From: Polytrichum commune
Lineage: Eukaryota; Streptophyta; Polytrichopsida; Polytrichales; Polytrichaceae
DNA: 60,000 nucleotides
Assembly (NCBI GenBank): GCA_950295325.1
Contig: OX485806.1
Location: forward strand, 47,675,169 to 47,735,168
Direction: 5' to 3'
The notes under the pieces were generated by a model. The model had not been told where the DNA came from, did not search any database, and saw nothing but the letters and a program-made list of their open reading frames with translations. Shown here in pieces: positions 47,701-58,752 of this stretch. A program made the position numbers and the translations under genes. How positions within the stretch are numbered: the stretch's first letter is position 1; the number at the start of each line of letters is the position of its first letter.

Positions 47701-50700
47701 CAGTGTAAACTAATGACTACGTAGGTTATGTTCTTGTAGGGATTTTAAGAAGATTAATAGGCAATCTGACTTCAAACTAATGGCATATACTAAAGTCAAA
47801 CTTTCGAAAGTATTCAATATATACATTTATATTGCTACTTCTTGCTCGGAGAATACTTTTCATGGCACTCTCTTTGAGTCTTTTTCTTTTAATACTTTAA
47901 ATCCCACTCATGAAAGCCATTCTCACAAAATTTAGGCCTAAACTTAAGGATCTGATTTTGTGGGGTTTGTATGTCTTTCATGATATTGTTCAAATGATAC
48001 TTGTAAATGAGTAGCACTTCTAAGTAGCACTTTGGGATTGTTACAATTTAGATATTCGTTTGTGAAGCATGGACGACTCCTGCAGTTTTCATATAATTTA
48101 TCCTGTCATGAAATTTGGTAAAAAAATGGGAACAATTTGATTCTATTGTGAAGCAGACCTTTTAATCATGTTTTTTTTACTCACATCAGCATGCATGATG
48201 CATGCATCTCTTAGTAAATCTGCTCTTGCTTTGTTTCAGGTGATTGCTTTGAAGACAGGAAGTCAGTTGAGAGATTAATCTAGCCTAATTAACCGAGTAT
48301 CAACATTTTTCTTCAATCCTGGATAACAGATATCGTGAGTCTGGTCTACTCAAGTCTATATGGCACATTTGTTTGGGGGATGTCTTGCAGACATCTGATG
48401 AAATCCACATGTGAAGTCCACATTGGTTGTGTAATGTATTGACCTATGATGCTCATTTTGCAGGTATCAACAGGAAGGCATCAACTGGCTTGCATTTCTT
48501 AAGCGTTTTAAACTTCATGGCATTCTGTGTGATGATATGGGACTTGGCAAAACCCTTCAAGCTTCTGCAATTATTGCATCTGATGCAGCAGAACAAGCAA
48601 ATGCTTATATTAGTTCCAAATCTTCTGATATGGCTCCTCTGCCATCACTAGTGGTGTGCCCATCAACTCTGGTGGGACACTGGGCGTATGAGATAGAAAA
48701 ATTCATACCAACTGACTTCTTGAACCCCTTGCAGTATTTGGGGTCGCCACAAGAGAGGATCAACTTGCGGACTCGGTTTTCAAAGCACAATATTATCATC
48801 ACTTCTTATGATGTCTTGCGTAAAGATGTTGACATTCTTGCTGAACAAGTGTGGAACTATTGCATTCTCGATGAGGGTCACATTATCAAGAATGCAAAGT
48901 CAAAGATCACTTTAGCAGCTAAAAGAATCAAGGCGGAACATCGGCTCATATTATCTGGGACCCCTATTCAAAACAATGTGCTGGAGCTGTGGTCTCTTTT
49001 TGACTTCCTCATGCCTGGTTTTCTAGGAAGTGAACGGCAGGTACCGTCTGAGCTCCATATCTTTGTCAATGTTAGGCATGCTTGATCACTTGACAGATTA
49101 CAGATGAAACCTTGGCCATCCAAAAAATGGTTGCCCTGTTGATCGAGTCGGTACAACATTATGAATATGCAATTTAAAGTGTATTTTATGATTTAAGGTC
49201 ATTAACCATTCAGGTCCCTGAGCTCCTGACAATATCACTAATCAATTTGGTCTATACGTCTCTGGTTTGTAAAAAATTTAATGGTTCTGAGAATTTTTTG
49301 ACATGAATAAGTTTACAGGTTGTCACTCTCAATAATGTCACTCTCATCTCCGTCAATGAGAGATGTACTATCTCTCATTGCTTGGACAATTTATAGTTTA
49401 GGCAATCTTAAGCGACTAGATTTTTGCATTGAAACTAGGAATTGGCAATCTGATATGTTCTCAAGGTTCTGGTCAATTTTGATGTAAATGACTTACATGT
49501 ACCTGTCAAATGCAGTCTGAAGTTGTTTTATCTGGCTTCTCACATTTTATGGGAAACTCGAATGATCACTGTGTGCTTCATCCTTTAGTTCTCTATTCTA
49601 CAGGAAAGACTTCTATCTTGTTCTGATGAATTATCTAGGTCTATTGATGTTTATAAGCAGAGTGGACTGAAGCATTGAATTATGCTACACTTCATTTTTG
49701 GTGAATTTGTTTTGTCCTCCCTTTTGTGATCTCCTCGTGAGTGCTTCTTTTCTGGGTACCTTTGAATTGTACTTTTACCTTGTCAATGTTTTTACAGTGT
49801 GCTTGCTGGCCACCTTCATTTTAAAGTTGTGCATTTATTGATTTTAATGCGGATACATCGTATTTTCTCTTTCATACTTTGTCATATGAGGTCTACATGT
49901 ATCCACAATAAAGTGAGCAATTTGCATCTGTCAGGAAATTGCTCACTTTATTGCAAATTACATCTGTCATGAACATCATGGTTGTTATCAGCAGATTATT
50001 ACTCTCTGAATCTAGGTGAATAATGCTACTAGTAACTTGCAGTTCCAGTGCAATTATGGGAAGCCTTTAGTTGCTGCCAGAGAAGCCAAATGCTCTGCAA
50101 AAGATGCAGAAGCTGGGGTATTCGCCATGGAAGCCCTTCACAAGCAGGTAGTGTCACATCGTTATGAAATAACACTTTTCAGTTTATTTGGAAGTCCAAT
50201 TGTGGAAGAGCATTGGTTTATCTGAACCAGTTTTAAAAATGTTGGTGTGAGGATGTTTTGAACTCTCAGATGCCTCTGTTGTCTGTTAGTTAAGGAACCA
50301 TTTTCAAAAAGTTTGCTTTGAATATTGTGACATCACAATCCACTATCTGGAGCGAGCAGGATACAAGTAATTACTTGTGATATACAAACCCACATAGATT
50401 GTGTTGATGACTTTAAGTCTCTGCATTAGTAAATACTTGTGTTTGTTCAAGCACTGAAAAGAATGTACTTAGGCGTGGCTAACTAGTGAGGACTCATGGT
50501 TGTGTTTAGGTGATGCCATTTTTACTACGGCGAACAAAAGAGGAGGTCTTATCTGATCTCCCACCCAAGATTATTCAGGATCGCTATTGTGATCTCAGCC
50601 CATTACAATTACGTCTCTATGAAAACTTCTCGCAATCTCAGGCAAAGACCGAAATTTCTACATTTGTACAAAAATTTGAAGTACCTGGGGTTCCTGAAGC

Positions 50701-53700
50701 CAGTGCTACATGCAGTGCTCCATCCACACATGTTTTCCAGGTATTCCATTGTGTTAATTGACATGTGGTGTTTTGGTTTTGGGGATTTGAAAAGTGTCAA
50801 AGACTTATCTGCTTGTCTATATGTTATAGGCACTGCAATATCTGCGGAAACTTTGTAGCCATCCCCTGCTGGTGCTAGGGGACGAGGGACAAGAACCAGG
50901 GCATGCAAATGTAATTGCCCAGATTGGAAGCAAAGACCTGCATGAGCTGCAACACTCTCCCAAACTTCTAGCACTTCGAGACATCTTAGAAGAATGTGGC
51001 ATTGGTATGCCACTGACCGCTACTACTGAAGCTCCTGTTGGTGAAAATGGTCAGCATCGTGTTCTTGTTTTTGCCCAACTCAAGGTGAAATTTTCTGTTC
51101 TCTCAATATTTAGTTGTTTGAAATCTCATATGTTGTGAAGAGAATATGTTTTAGACAATGTGTTGTGCAGTCTGGCCAAGTGCATGGTTGTATCATTTGA
51201 TAGTTTTACTGTTACAAGGTCTTAGTACTGTCCATAGTTACCATCATCCAAAATTTAGAAATTGGTCTGGTTCCTGAGATTTCCTTATACCTCGGATTTT
51301 TGTTTGGAAGGATGGACACATACAGAGTTTTGTTCACAACTTGCATAAAACTGTATACGACCACACAGACACATACTTTTGATTGAGTAGCTTCAAATTT
51401 ACGCCACTGAAACCGATGAAATAAAGTCGTACAAATTTGAATTGCTGAAATTTGTGTGGGTTCATTTGTAGAGTTTTCTGGATATTATTGAGAAGGATCT
51501 ACTGCAGACGTTGATGAAAGGGTATGTTTCTTATGTCCTCATATGGTGTCTTCTCTTGCATTCTTCTGTTGCCTAGTTCTCATGTTCTTATGTTGCCTAA
51601 TTCCAGAACTGAAGTGTGGGGTGCATGATTACAGTGTGACATATTTGAGGTTAGATGGATCAGTTGAGTCAGAGAAGCGTTTTGACATTGTAAGAGCCTT
51701 CAATTCGGATCCTACAATTGATGTGCTGCTTCTCACAACACATGGTGTGCAACACTTCTCATGCCCTTAAAAAATTGCTTGATGTCTTTCTCATTACACA
51801 TGGTAAAGAACACATGTGAGGCACTCTCTTTCAATCCCTTAGCTTCAATAGCAGCCTGGTAATTGTAGATGTCAGATCAGCTACAGCAATTTATCTTATT
51901 ATTAGGGCTTACCATTTGGAGTTACATGCTATTATAACTTGTACAGAGGATATCAGTTTTAATCCACATGACATGAATAATGTAGTACACATATCAAGGA
52001 GTAGGAAATAATTTACTTGGTAAAGATGATATTCTCAATAGAAGGTAATAATAGTGCATAACATTAAATAATAACCCAGAGTGCAAGGACAAATCAGTAT
52101 AGTTGCAGTGGTAATTATTGACATATTAAAGTAGATGACCTTTTTGATGGCTCTATTTGATGCTACTTATGAACCAATGCTGTTATACCTCTGGTTCCAA
52201 ATAATCAATCCAGCATGTAATATTTAAGAAATCAACTGGATATACCTTTGGATTCTAGCATTGTTGCAAGGGTTATGGTCTTCATGTGAAATTCACAATA
52301 TGTAGAAATCTTGCAAGGAATTTATATGTGGCAGAGCTGAAAGGATAATGTGGCCTTGGTTCATCAGTTGGTGGATTGGGATTAAACTTGACTGCGGCAG
52401 ACACAGTTGTATTCATGGAGCATGATTGGAACCCCATGCGTGATTTGCAGGTAAATTTGAGATTCAAATTGCAACTTTCAAACTCCGTAGAGAGCACACC
52501 CTTGTTGTGCAAGTATTGCTGACACTTCTGTTTATTTTATTGGAGCATGGACAAAGGAAGCATATACGGTCTATGTGATATTGTCAATGTTTTGTCTTAA
52601 GTGAGGCATAAGAAGGAGAATCTTGTCAATGGTGTGCCACAAGGTTGGAGTCCCAAAATGTATGACCACTATACATCACCGACTATTTGCTCTTGTGACT
52701 ACTAGTCGTCACATTCCTTGCTGTACAGATAGCAAATTTAAGTAACAGGCTAGAATTTTGATCAAGACTGTTTCACTATACCACAAAATAACCTTCATGT
52801 TATGAGCACTGAGGAAATCTGTGCTTGGCTGGGCGTTTAGGGCTTCAGTGTGAAAACCACTTAAATTAGTGTTATTTCTGCTTTTCTAAAGGTGAGCTGA
52901 GGACACAAATGTATAGAATTAAAAAATATTGGTAATTTTTGACTTCAACTTCACTGGTCTGGTTATCAAAGACACCTAAATGAGGTTGAACACAACACAG
53001 AAGAAAGCATCTAACATAAATATTTGAAGTGCTTCATCTATTTCAGATAGTGTCTTACTACCATACTCTAGGCCAAGGGGCATGTGTTCTTTGATATCTA
53101 TAACATTTACCCCCATTTCTTAAAGGCCTGCCATAATTAGTTTCCCATTTTTTGTTATAGAGTTGATGGTGCTGTTTCAATCTTGACATTTATTGTCCTG
53201 TTCAGAAAATCTTGTAGATAGCAGATTCAGGTATCATTCAAGTTTAATAGTAAAAAAAAATCTACTATAAATAGAAGTGGAACTTTGGGTCACTTAGTTA
53301 GGTCACTCTGCTCATATGTTGTTGTAAACTTCTATTATACCGCATCGAGTTTGCTTTCCAGGCTATGGATCGTGCACACAGGTTAGGGCAGCAGAGAGCT
53401 GTGAATGTGTATCGTCTCATCATGCGGGGCACACTTGAGGAGAAGATTATGAGCCTACAGCGCTTCAAGATGTCAGTTGCAAATACTGTTATAAATGCTG
53501 ACAATTCCAGCCTGAACACCATGGATACTGCACAGCTTCTTGACCTCTTCACAATGTCCACATCACCTGGAAAGGTAAGATTGTGTTTGTTGGCCAGAGG
53601 TTGGATTAGGACGGCCAAAGCATGTGCTTATTTTCTATTGCATGATGATTTTGTAATTTTGATCAAGGTTGATGTGCCAAACTTTTACTGTAATGATGTC

Positions 53701-54072
53701 TGACTTCTCCAAATATCAGAAGTTACAAGGCTCCAAGTTGTTGTGGTGTTGTTTGTCATGAATCTGCACCAGCCTGCAGTAGTTCAGTATAGTACTTTTT
53801 GCAGTGCCCCAGTTCTGAGTCTTGAAACCTGACACTTTTTGTTGCAAAGAATGTGTGTGTGTAAGCTTTTATTCAGGGTTGTCGTTTGCATGTAGGCTGG
53901 CGTGGCAAAAAATAATCTGGAAGATGAGGGTGATAGTGAAGGACTTGCTGCCTCTGGAGGTGCCAGCAAGGGTCTGAAGGCTATTCTGAATAACTTAGAA
54001 GAACTTTGGGACCAGTCGCAATATACAGAGGAGTACAATTTAACCCAATTTGTTGCCCGCTTAAATGGTTAA
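35750..54072 (+). CDS. BTAF1: BTAF1/MOT1 TBP-associated Swi2/Snf2 ATPase, 27 exons
   Basis: Family role: BTAF1/MOT1 (Arabidopsis RGD3) uses ATP to strip TBP from DNA and controls RNA polymerase II initiation in the nucleus. Assembled exons: 35750-35798, 36399-36493, 38153-38370, 38635-38774, 40032-40381, 40648-40756, 41494-41618, ~41931-42169, 42359-42491, 42758-42826, 43222-43436, 43555-43792, 44079-44246, 44553-44957, 45056-45493, 46197-46316, 46486-46959, 47120-47661, 48464-49040, 50043-50147, 50510-50740, 50830-51084, 51472-51521, 51635-51744, 52368-52450, 53362-53574, 53896-54072. Borders are GT..AG and phases agree, giving about 1,975 residues without a stop. The start matches the family N-terminus ([15 protein letters not shown]). 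HEAT-repeat pieces include [35 protein letters not shown] and [20 protein letters not shown]. ATPase motifs: DDMGLGKT (Walker A, about residue 1405), [59 protein letters not shown] and [20 protein letters not shown]. It ends [23 protein letters not shown]-like. The exon 8 start is the least certain border. Confidence 0.95.
49906..49953. repeat. Perfect 18-bp hairpin in BTAF1 intron 19
   Basis: CAATAAAGTGAGCAATTT (49906-49923) and its exact reverse complement (49936-49953) are separated by 12 bases. The intron also has a partial direct repeat (GCATCTGTCA / ACATCTGTCA) around the same place. It is not followed by a T-run. Its role, if any, is unknown. It may be the footprint of a small transposable element. 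Confidence 0.8.
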
Positions 54073-55255
54073 CTATGTGGCGACCCCAGGACACTGTGGA
54101 GAAGACATGTGCTTTATTTTGAGAACTTTTCTCCCATTGGTTATGTACCCTTCACAAGTATAATTGCTAACCTATTCCTGATCCCCAGAATTCTTGATTT
54201 GTTTTGGAGATAATTTCCCTGGAATTTATACTTCTCATGGCACTTGTTATTTGTACAAATTAGCGGTCGTGTTTTTGTTTTAAACCAATCTTGGAGTAGA
54301 TGTTGAATAAAAATCAATGTTGAGCACATAGTGGCAGTAGATGTTGTCAGAAGTCTTTTGGTAAATAAGATGACTTGTTTAAAAATGGTCATTGTCTTGT
54401 CTTACAATTGACATTGCTGTGTGCAGTTGAAGTCAGAGAATACTAACTTTGCTGAGGATTTTCTTAACTTGTGTTTACTGACAGGAGATATTGCTGCAAT
54501 CATGACTAGGCTCAGTCGTCCCCAAAATGCATAGTAGCTTGACAGAAGGCAAAATTGCTGTGGAATGAAACTTCAAAGTCTATTTTGAGCATTATATGTT
54601 CTGCCATCTATTGTGAAAGATGTTGTGTTGACCTGGTGTGACAAATTCTTTGGTACCATTACGCATTGGGTTTTGTGGCAATGGATTTCAATCATTTTAT
54701 GCCTTTTCTTTTTGGTCCATATATTTTGTTGTGTTGACATGCACTCAGTTCGCCAATGTAAGGCAAAGGCTTCTATTTATACTGTGCATAACAAAAGTGC
54801 ATTCGAAACAGTTGCCTTTGCCTCGCCTGCTAAAGACAAAGGCTCTTAGTGTAAAACAGGCATAGAAAAAGATATTATTAGGTGGTGCAACTGTGGGAAT
54901 GTGCTTCCAGTTACATTGGCTACTTGTCAAAATATGTCTGTACCTTTTGAAATTATCAATCGTGCCACGAGCAGGATGAATCAGCCCTCCACCAATATCA
55001 GAGGTAAAAACAGACTTGAAAAGCTGCAGCCCTACCCATGCACTCTTGCTCCACAGGAATCTCCATAATAGTACTCAAAGACAGTGGTGATGATCATAGC
55101 TTCCATTTTCCATGAGGGAGGGAATTATCATATACAAGCGACCTCTCATTTATCCAAAATAAAAGTCCTGACCAAAGTAGGAATGTGTGCGCAAAGCCAC
55201 ATGGCCACCTCCATGATCCCACTTGGTTCACTTGCAAAATTGTCACCTTGCGTCT
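54073..55255. other. BTAF1 3' UTR and flank; no further gene
   Basis: After the stop at 54072 the sequence is AT-rich. AATAAA-like signals occur (for example AATAAAAATC near 54306), but the true polyadenylation site cannot be fixed. Open frames at 54613-54865 have no family resemblance. Confidence 0.45.
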
Positions 55256-55320
55256 TGAGACTGACCCCCTTAATGTCTAAAACCGACCCCCTTTATGTCT
55301 AGAATTGACCCCCTTTGTGC
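55256..55320 (+). repeat. Short tandem repeat, three GACCCCCTT(T) units
   Basis: Three units of about 27 bp (GACCCCCTT..ATGTCTA(A/G)AA..) lie head to tail, followed at 55370-55398 by a CCCTCCC-rich simple repeat. No coding function. Confidence 0.75.
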
Positions 55321-57739
55321 TTTGTAGGCCTACCTTCTTGGCTTTGTGAATCGAATGGCTAAAATTGTTTCTCCCTCCCCCTCCCCCTCCCCCCTCCTCT
55401 CATGTATATAGAATGGTTAGAACATGCATTGACAAGCCACCCTAAACCCACCTTGAACCATCCTCAAATGAAGGTCATGGAGGCCCATATGAGATGGCAC
55501 CACTAATGGCATCTAAAATCGTCACTCTGTGGGTATGGACAGTCCTACACCATTGGGAACAATTCAAGATAGTAGAGTGTTGACAATTGGGTGGGTTGTT
55601 GAATTAGCACCCTCTACCTTATATCTGTAAATTGATGTGAAAGCTTGGTGCAAGCAAAGTTGGGCTTGTTTTGATCTGCATGTGCTCAATTGACTCTGGC
55701 TTGTTGGGTGAGTTTGCACTCGATCATGCACATGTCCTGTCCGCAATCACATGAACAATCGTATCATGGTAAACTATGAGAACTGGCATGAATTGGTTAA
55801 GTGCAGGTCAAACACACTAGAACAGTTGAAAAGCAAAAAGTATAGTGGTCTTTAAGAACAAAGGAATATTTTTTTCACTTTAAAATGCAGAAGATACAGG
55901 TTCAAATGTGGTGATGTAGGGCAAACATTGAATTGGCTCCATCCCCAACCTGAGGTAGAGTGTGCTAAAAAGACTATTTGTCTCCTTGGTTTCTTTGTTA
56001 CTCTTGGCCATCAAAGGTCTTGGTACATCATCCTTTCGGCTTCCATCTTTAACCCTACCAAAGGTTAGAAGAATAGAACCTCTTTGATTCTTGGCAGTTG
56101 AAACCATAGCATCCTCAATTTCCACAAAACACTAAATTTGAGTTCTCTCCAGTCTAACACAAGTCCTTAAAGATATAATACAACGCCACTATGACAATTC
56201 ACCGCGAGAAAGAGACTATTGAAAATTATCCAATCCTCATATGGACTAATATCAATTTGGTGACTTGGTTTTTTGTAAGGATATTTTGTAATTTACGTTC
56301 TCATTCACTTGCAGTTGGTATTTGGATCATATTGCATGCCAATTTTGCAGTCATCATAAGGCAATTGATTGTTTTAATGCTAAAGAATTAAAATTCGTCT
56401 TCCTTATTCAATATATGAGATCAACACATACCCTTGGATAGTTTCCAAAATCATCTAATCAAAATGTGTTAATCACAAACAATGGCCTTATTTCACCTAA
56501 GATTACACCATTATCTTTGTAGTTTAGATTTTGGTTATGACAAACAACCAAGGAACAATCGAGGAAGACTCAAAATAAGTTTTATTAGGACAACCACATG
56601 ATTATAACATATTATTTCAGATTTAATAAACATAACTAGATCATATTTGGATAAAAGAATGATAATTCACTCATGTGCAGTACATGCAATTGTGATAATC
56701 TCTCACCTCACTCTAATTACCCAAGCAATAGTCTAGCAGTAAGTTCATTTTATTTGGACCAAGTGCGGTACACAAACATAGGCACAACCATAGTCAATTG
56801 TCTTATGTAAAGTATCTCATTTCTGTGTCTTCACCAAAGCCAAGGGCACTTTGGTGTGGTCCATAGTCTCATGTTAATTGACTCCATTTAGTTTAACTTG
56901 AAATTGTAGGGCACTCATCATTTCAGGATTTTCAGTCTTCTTTGATAGAATATAATTTTAGTTACATTGTCCGACAATAGTCTCTTACCTAGTCTTAGCC
57001 AAAGCAATTGTAGTTTCTTTAATTGCAACCATAGGCCATACCACATATGCATATCAACCTAATCTTGCATGGTTCCTTATTTAATGAATTTTAAGTTGCT
57101 TTGCATTCGAACTAGTCTATTGCAACTTCATTTTATCATGATTCATCCAAGTTTAATATCTCAAGAATATTGACAAGAATGAGTACTGACCATTTCTTTG
57201 ATTATTGATAAATTATTATTTATCAATTTTAAGTGATTCCCCTTCCCGGTTTCTTCAGCATATTATCATTGCTTACGAAAATGTCAACAGTGATAGTATT
57301 TTTGGTTGCTACTAGTTTGTTTCCTTTCCTCTTCAACCAATGGTCTTGCTCGATCACTCTTTCATCTTCCCTGAAAGATTAGGATGATGGAAACTAAATT
57401 GTTCACCAAGATTAAGTGAAACAAACCTCTCGCAAGTTTGTCACCAACTTTCACACTAACACTTATCAATCAAAACGATGAGTTAAATAACTCAATTTAT
57501 TTTCTTTGTAACGTTAAATTACAATCATAGATCAAGTAGGTCTTGGTCTAAGCTCAAGCACCCGACCATAGGAGAGAGACAACAAAGATTCTCTCTCCTC
57601 CCCGAGCTTCCTCTTATGCCAAAGGCACTACTTTTACTTTCTATTTTCACATATAGTAAAAGTATTCTATTCATAGCTCTCTCTCTTAGTTCTACTATGA
57701 ATCTTCTATCTTTGGTTCCTCTAGAACCTTCTTCCATCT
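55321..57739. other. No recognisable gene
   Basis: AT-rich DNA with scattered short frames. The 55880-56125 minus-strand frame (RVKDGSRKDDVPRPLMAKSN) is coding-like in composition but unrecognised and short. The right end (about 57530-57740) may be part of the LTR or leader of the retroelement that follows; its borders were not found. Confidence 0.35.
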
Positions 57740-58080
57740 TTTTACTTAATCTCATTCTTCTAGTTGAAACTATTTAATTCCAACTGGATTCATCCATCCT
57801 TCATTTTTATTGGAACTGTCTAATTCCAACTTGATTCATCCATCCTTTATTCTAGTTGAAACCGTCTAATTCCAACTTGGTTAATCCAACCATTCTTCTA
57901 GTTGGAACTGTCTAATTCCAACTAGATTTATTTATTCATTGAGAGTTGTCTAACTTCAATGAATATCATTCATCTTTCCCAATTTGGAGTGGTCTAACTC
58001 CAATGCACCTCATTGAAAGATGTCTAACTCATGCGTATATGTTCTCAATATGAAATGATCTAATTCCAATGCACTAGATG
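57740..58080 (+). repeat. Minisatellite-like repeat with (T)CTAATTCCAACT units
   Basis: The phrase GTCTAA(T/C)TCCAA(C/T) recurs about every 50-60 bp (near 57762, 57820, 57868, 57910, 57946, 57990, 58022, 58050), usually followed by TTGATTCATCCATCC- or ATTCATT-like text. Units diverge progressively to the right. It lies just upstream of the retroelement pol remnant and may be in its LTR or leader. Confidence 0.7.
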
Positions 58081-58283
58081 TTGTCACGGTATGCGGCGTC
58101 GGTGGCCACACCTTATTCGTTGTGTTTCATTCATTTAGATTTGGATGGATGAATCTTAGTTGTGGAGAGGAAGGCTCCTAAGTGAAGAGCCTCCTTCTTG
58201 GCTTGGCATTCTTGCCAAATCAAGTCTTGTGAATGAGTGTGTGGAGAGAGTTTCCTTCCACATCTTATGACTTACTAGTGGCC

Positions 58284-58750
58284 ACAGGAGCAGCTTACAT
58301 GTCCGATGTAGCTGCTAGACTTGCTTGCGAGTGCCGAGGCATTTGACCAGGCGCCGTACGTATGGTGAATGACACCGGCATTCTGGTAGTCGGTCGAACT
58401 GGGGTCAACGCCATTCAAGTTGCTCCCCATTATGTGATGATGGATTCAGGGGCCTAGCCAGTTATGATCGGCAAGAGGCTTGCCCAGGAGTTGAGGTTGA
58501 CAGCCGAGGACTTGACTCCTTGCCCATTCACCATCATCACGTCCATTGGCCACGTGGAGCGGACCACTGGTTATATTCAAGAGCCATTACAACTTATCTT
58601 CCAAATGAAACTTGAATATCCACCCACACCTCTTCTTCTTAGGTGCACAGTGACAAATGCGACCAACTACGACATTTTAGTTGGTCAGCAGGCCCTCTAC
58701 CCTCTCGGTTTTGGTTTAGATAACTGGACTGAGGAAGCATGGATCTGACC
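58284..58750 (+). pseudogene. Retroelement aspartic protease (retropepsin-like) remnant
   Basis: One frame runs from at least 58284 with stops at 58344 (TGA), 58455 (TAG) and 58746 (TGA). It contains GVNAIQVAPHYVMMDSGA, where DSGA is the retropepsin catalytic loop, then IGKRLAQELRL, FTIITSIGHVE and NATNYDILVGQQALYPLGF, in which YDILVGQ is the typical second retropepsin block (Ile-Leu-Gly). It belongs to the polyprotein of an LTR-type retroelement, where the protease matures the polyprotein. A frameshift near 58750-58760 moves the frame into the methyltransferase segment. No gag was identified upstream. Confidence 0.8.
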
Positions 58751-58752
58751 AG

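Noticed and set aside
51472-51744. Apparent frameshift in BTAF1 between exons 23 and 24
   Set aside because: It arises only if the TTCCAG acceptor at 51606 is used. The acceptor at 51634 restores phase and matches the family without extra residues.
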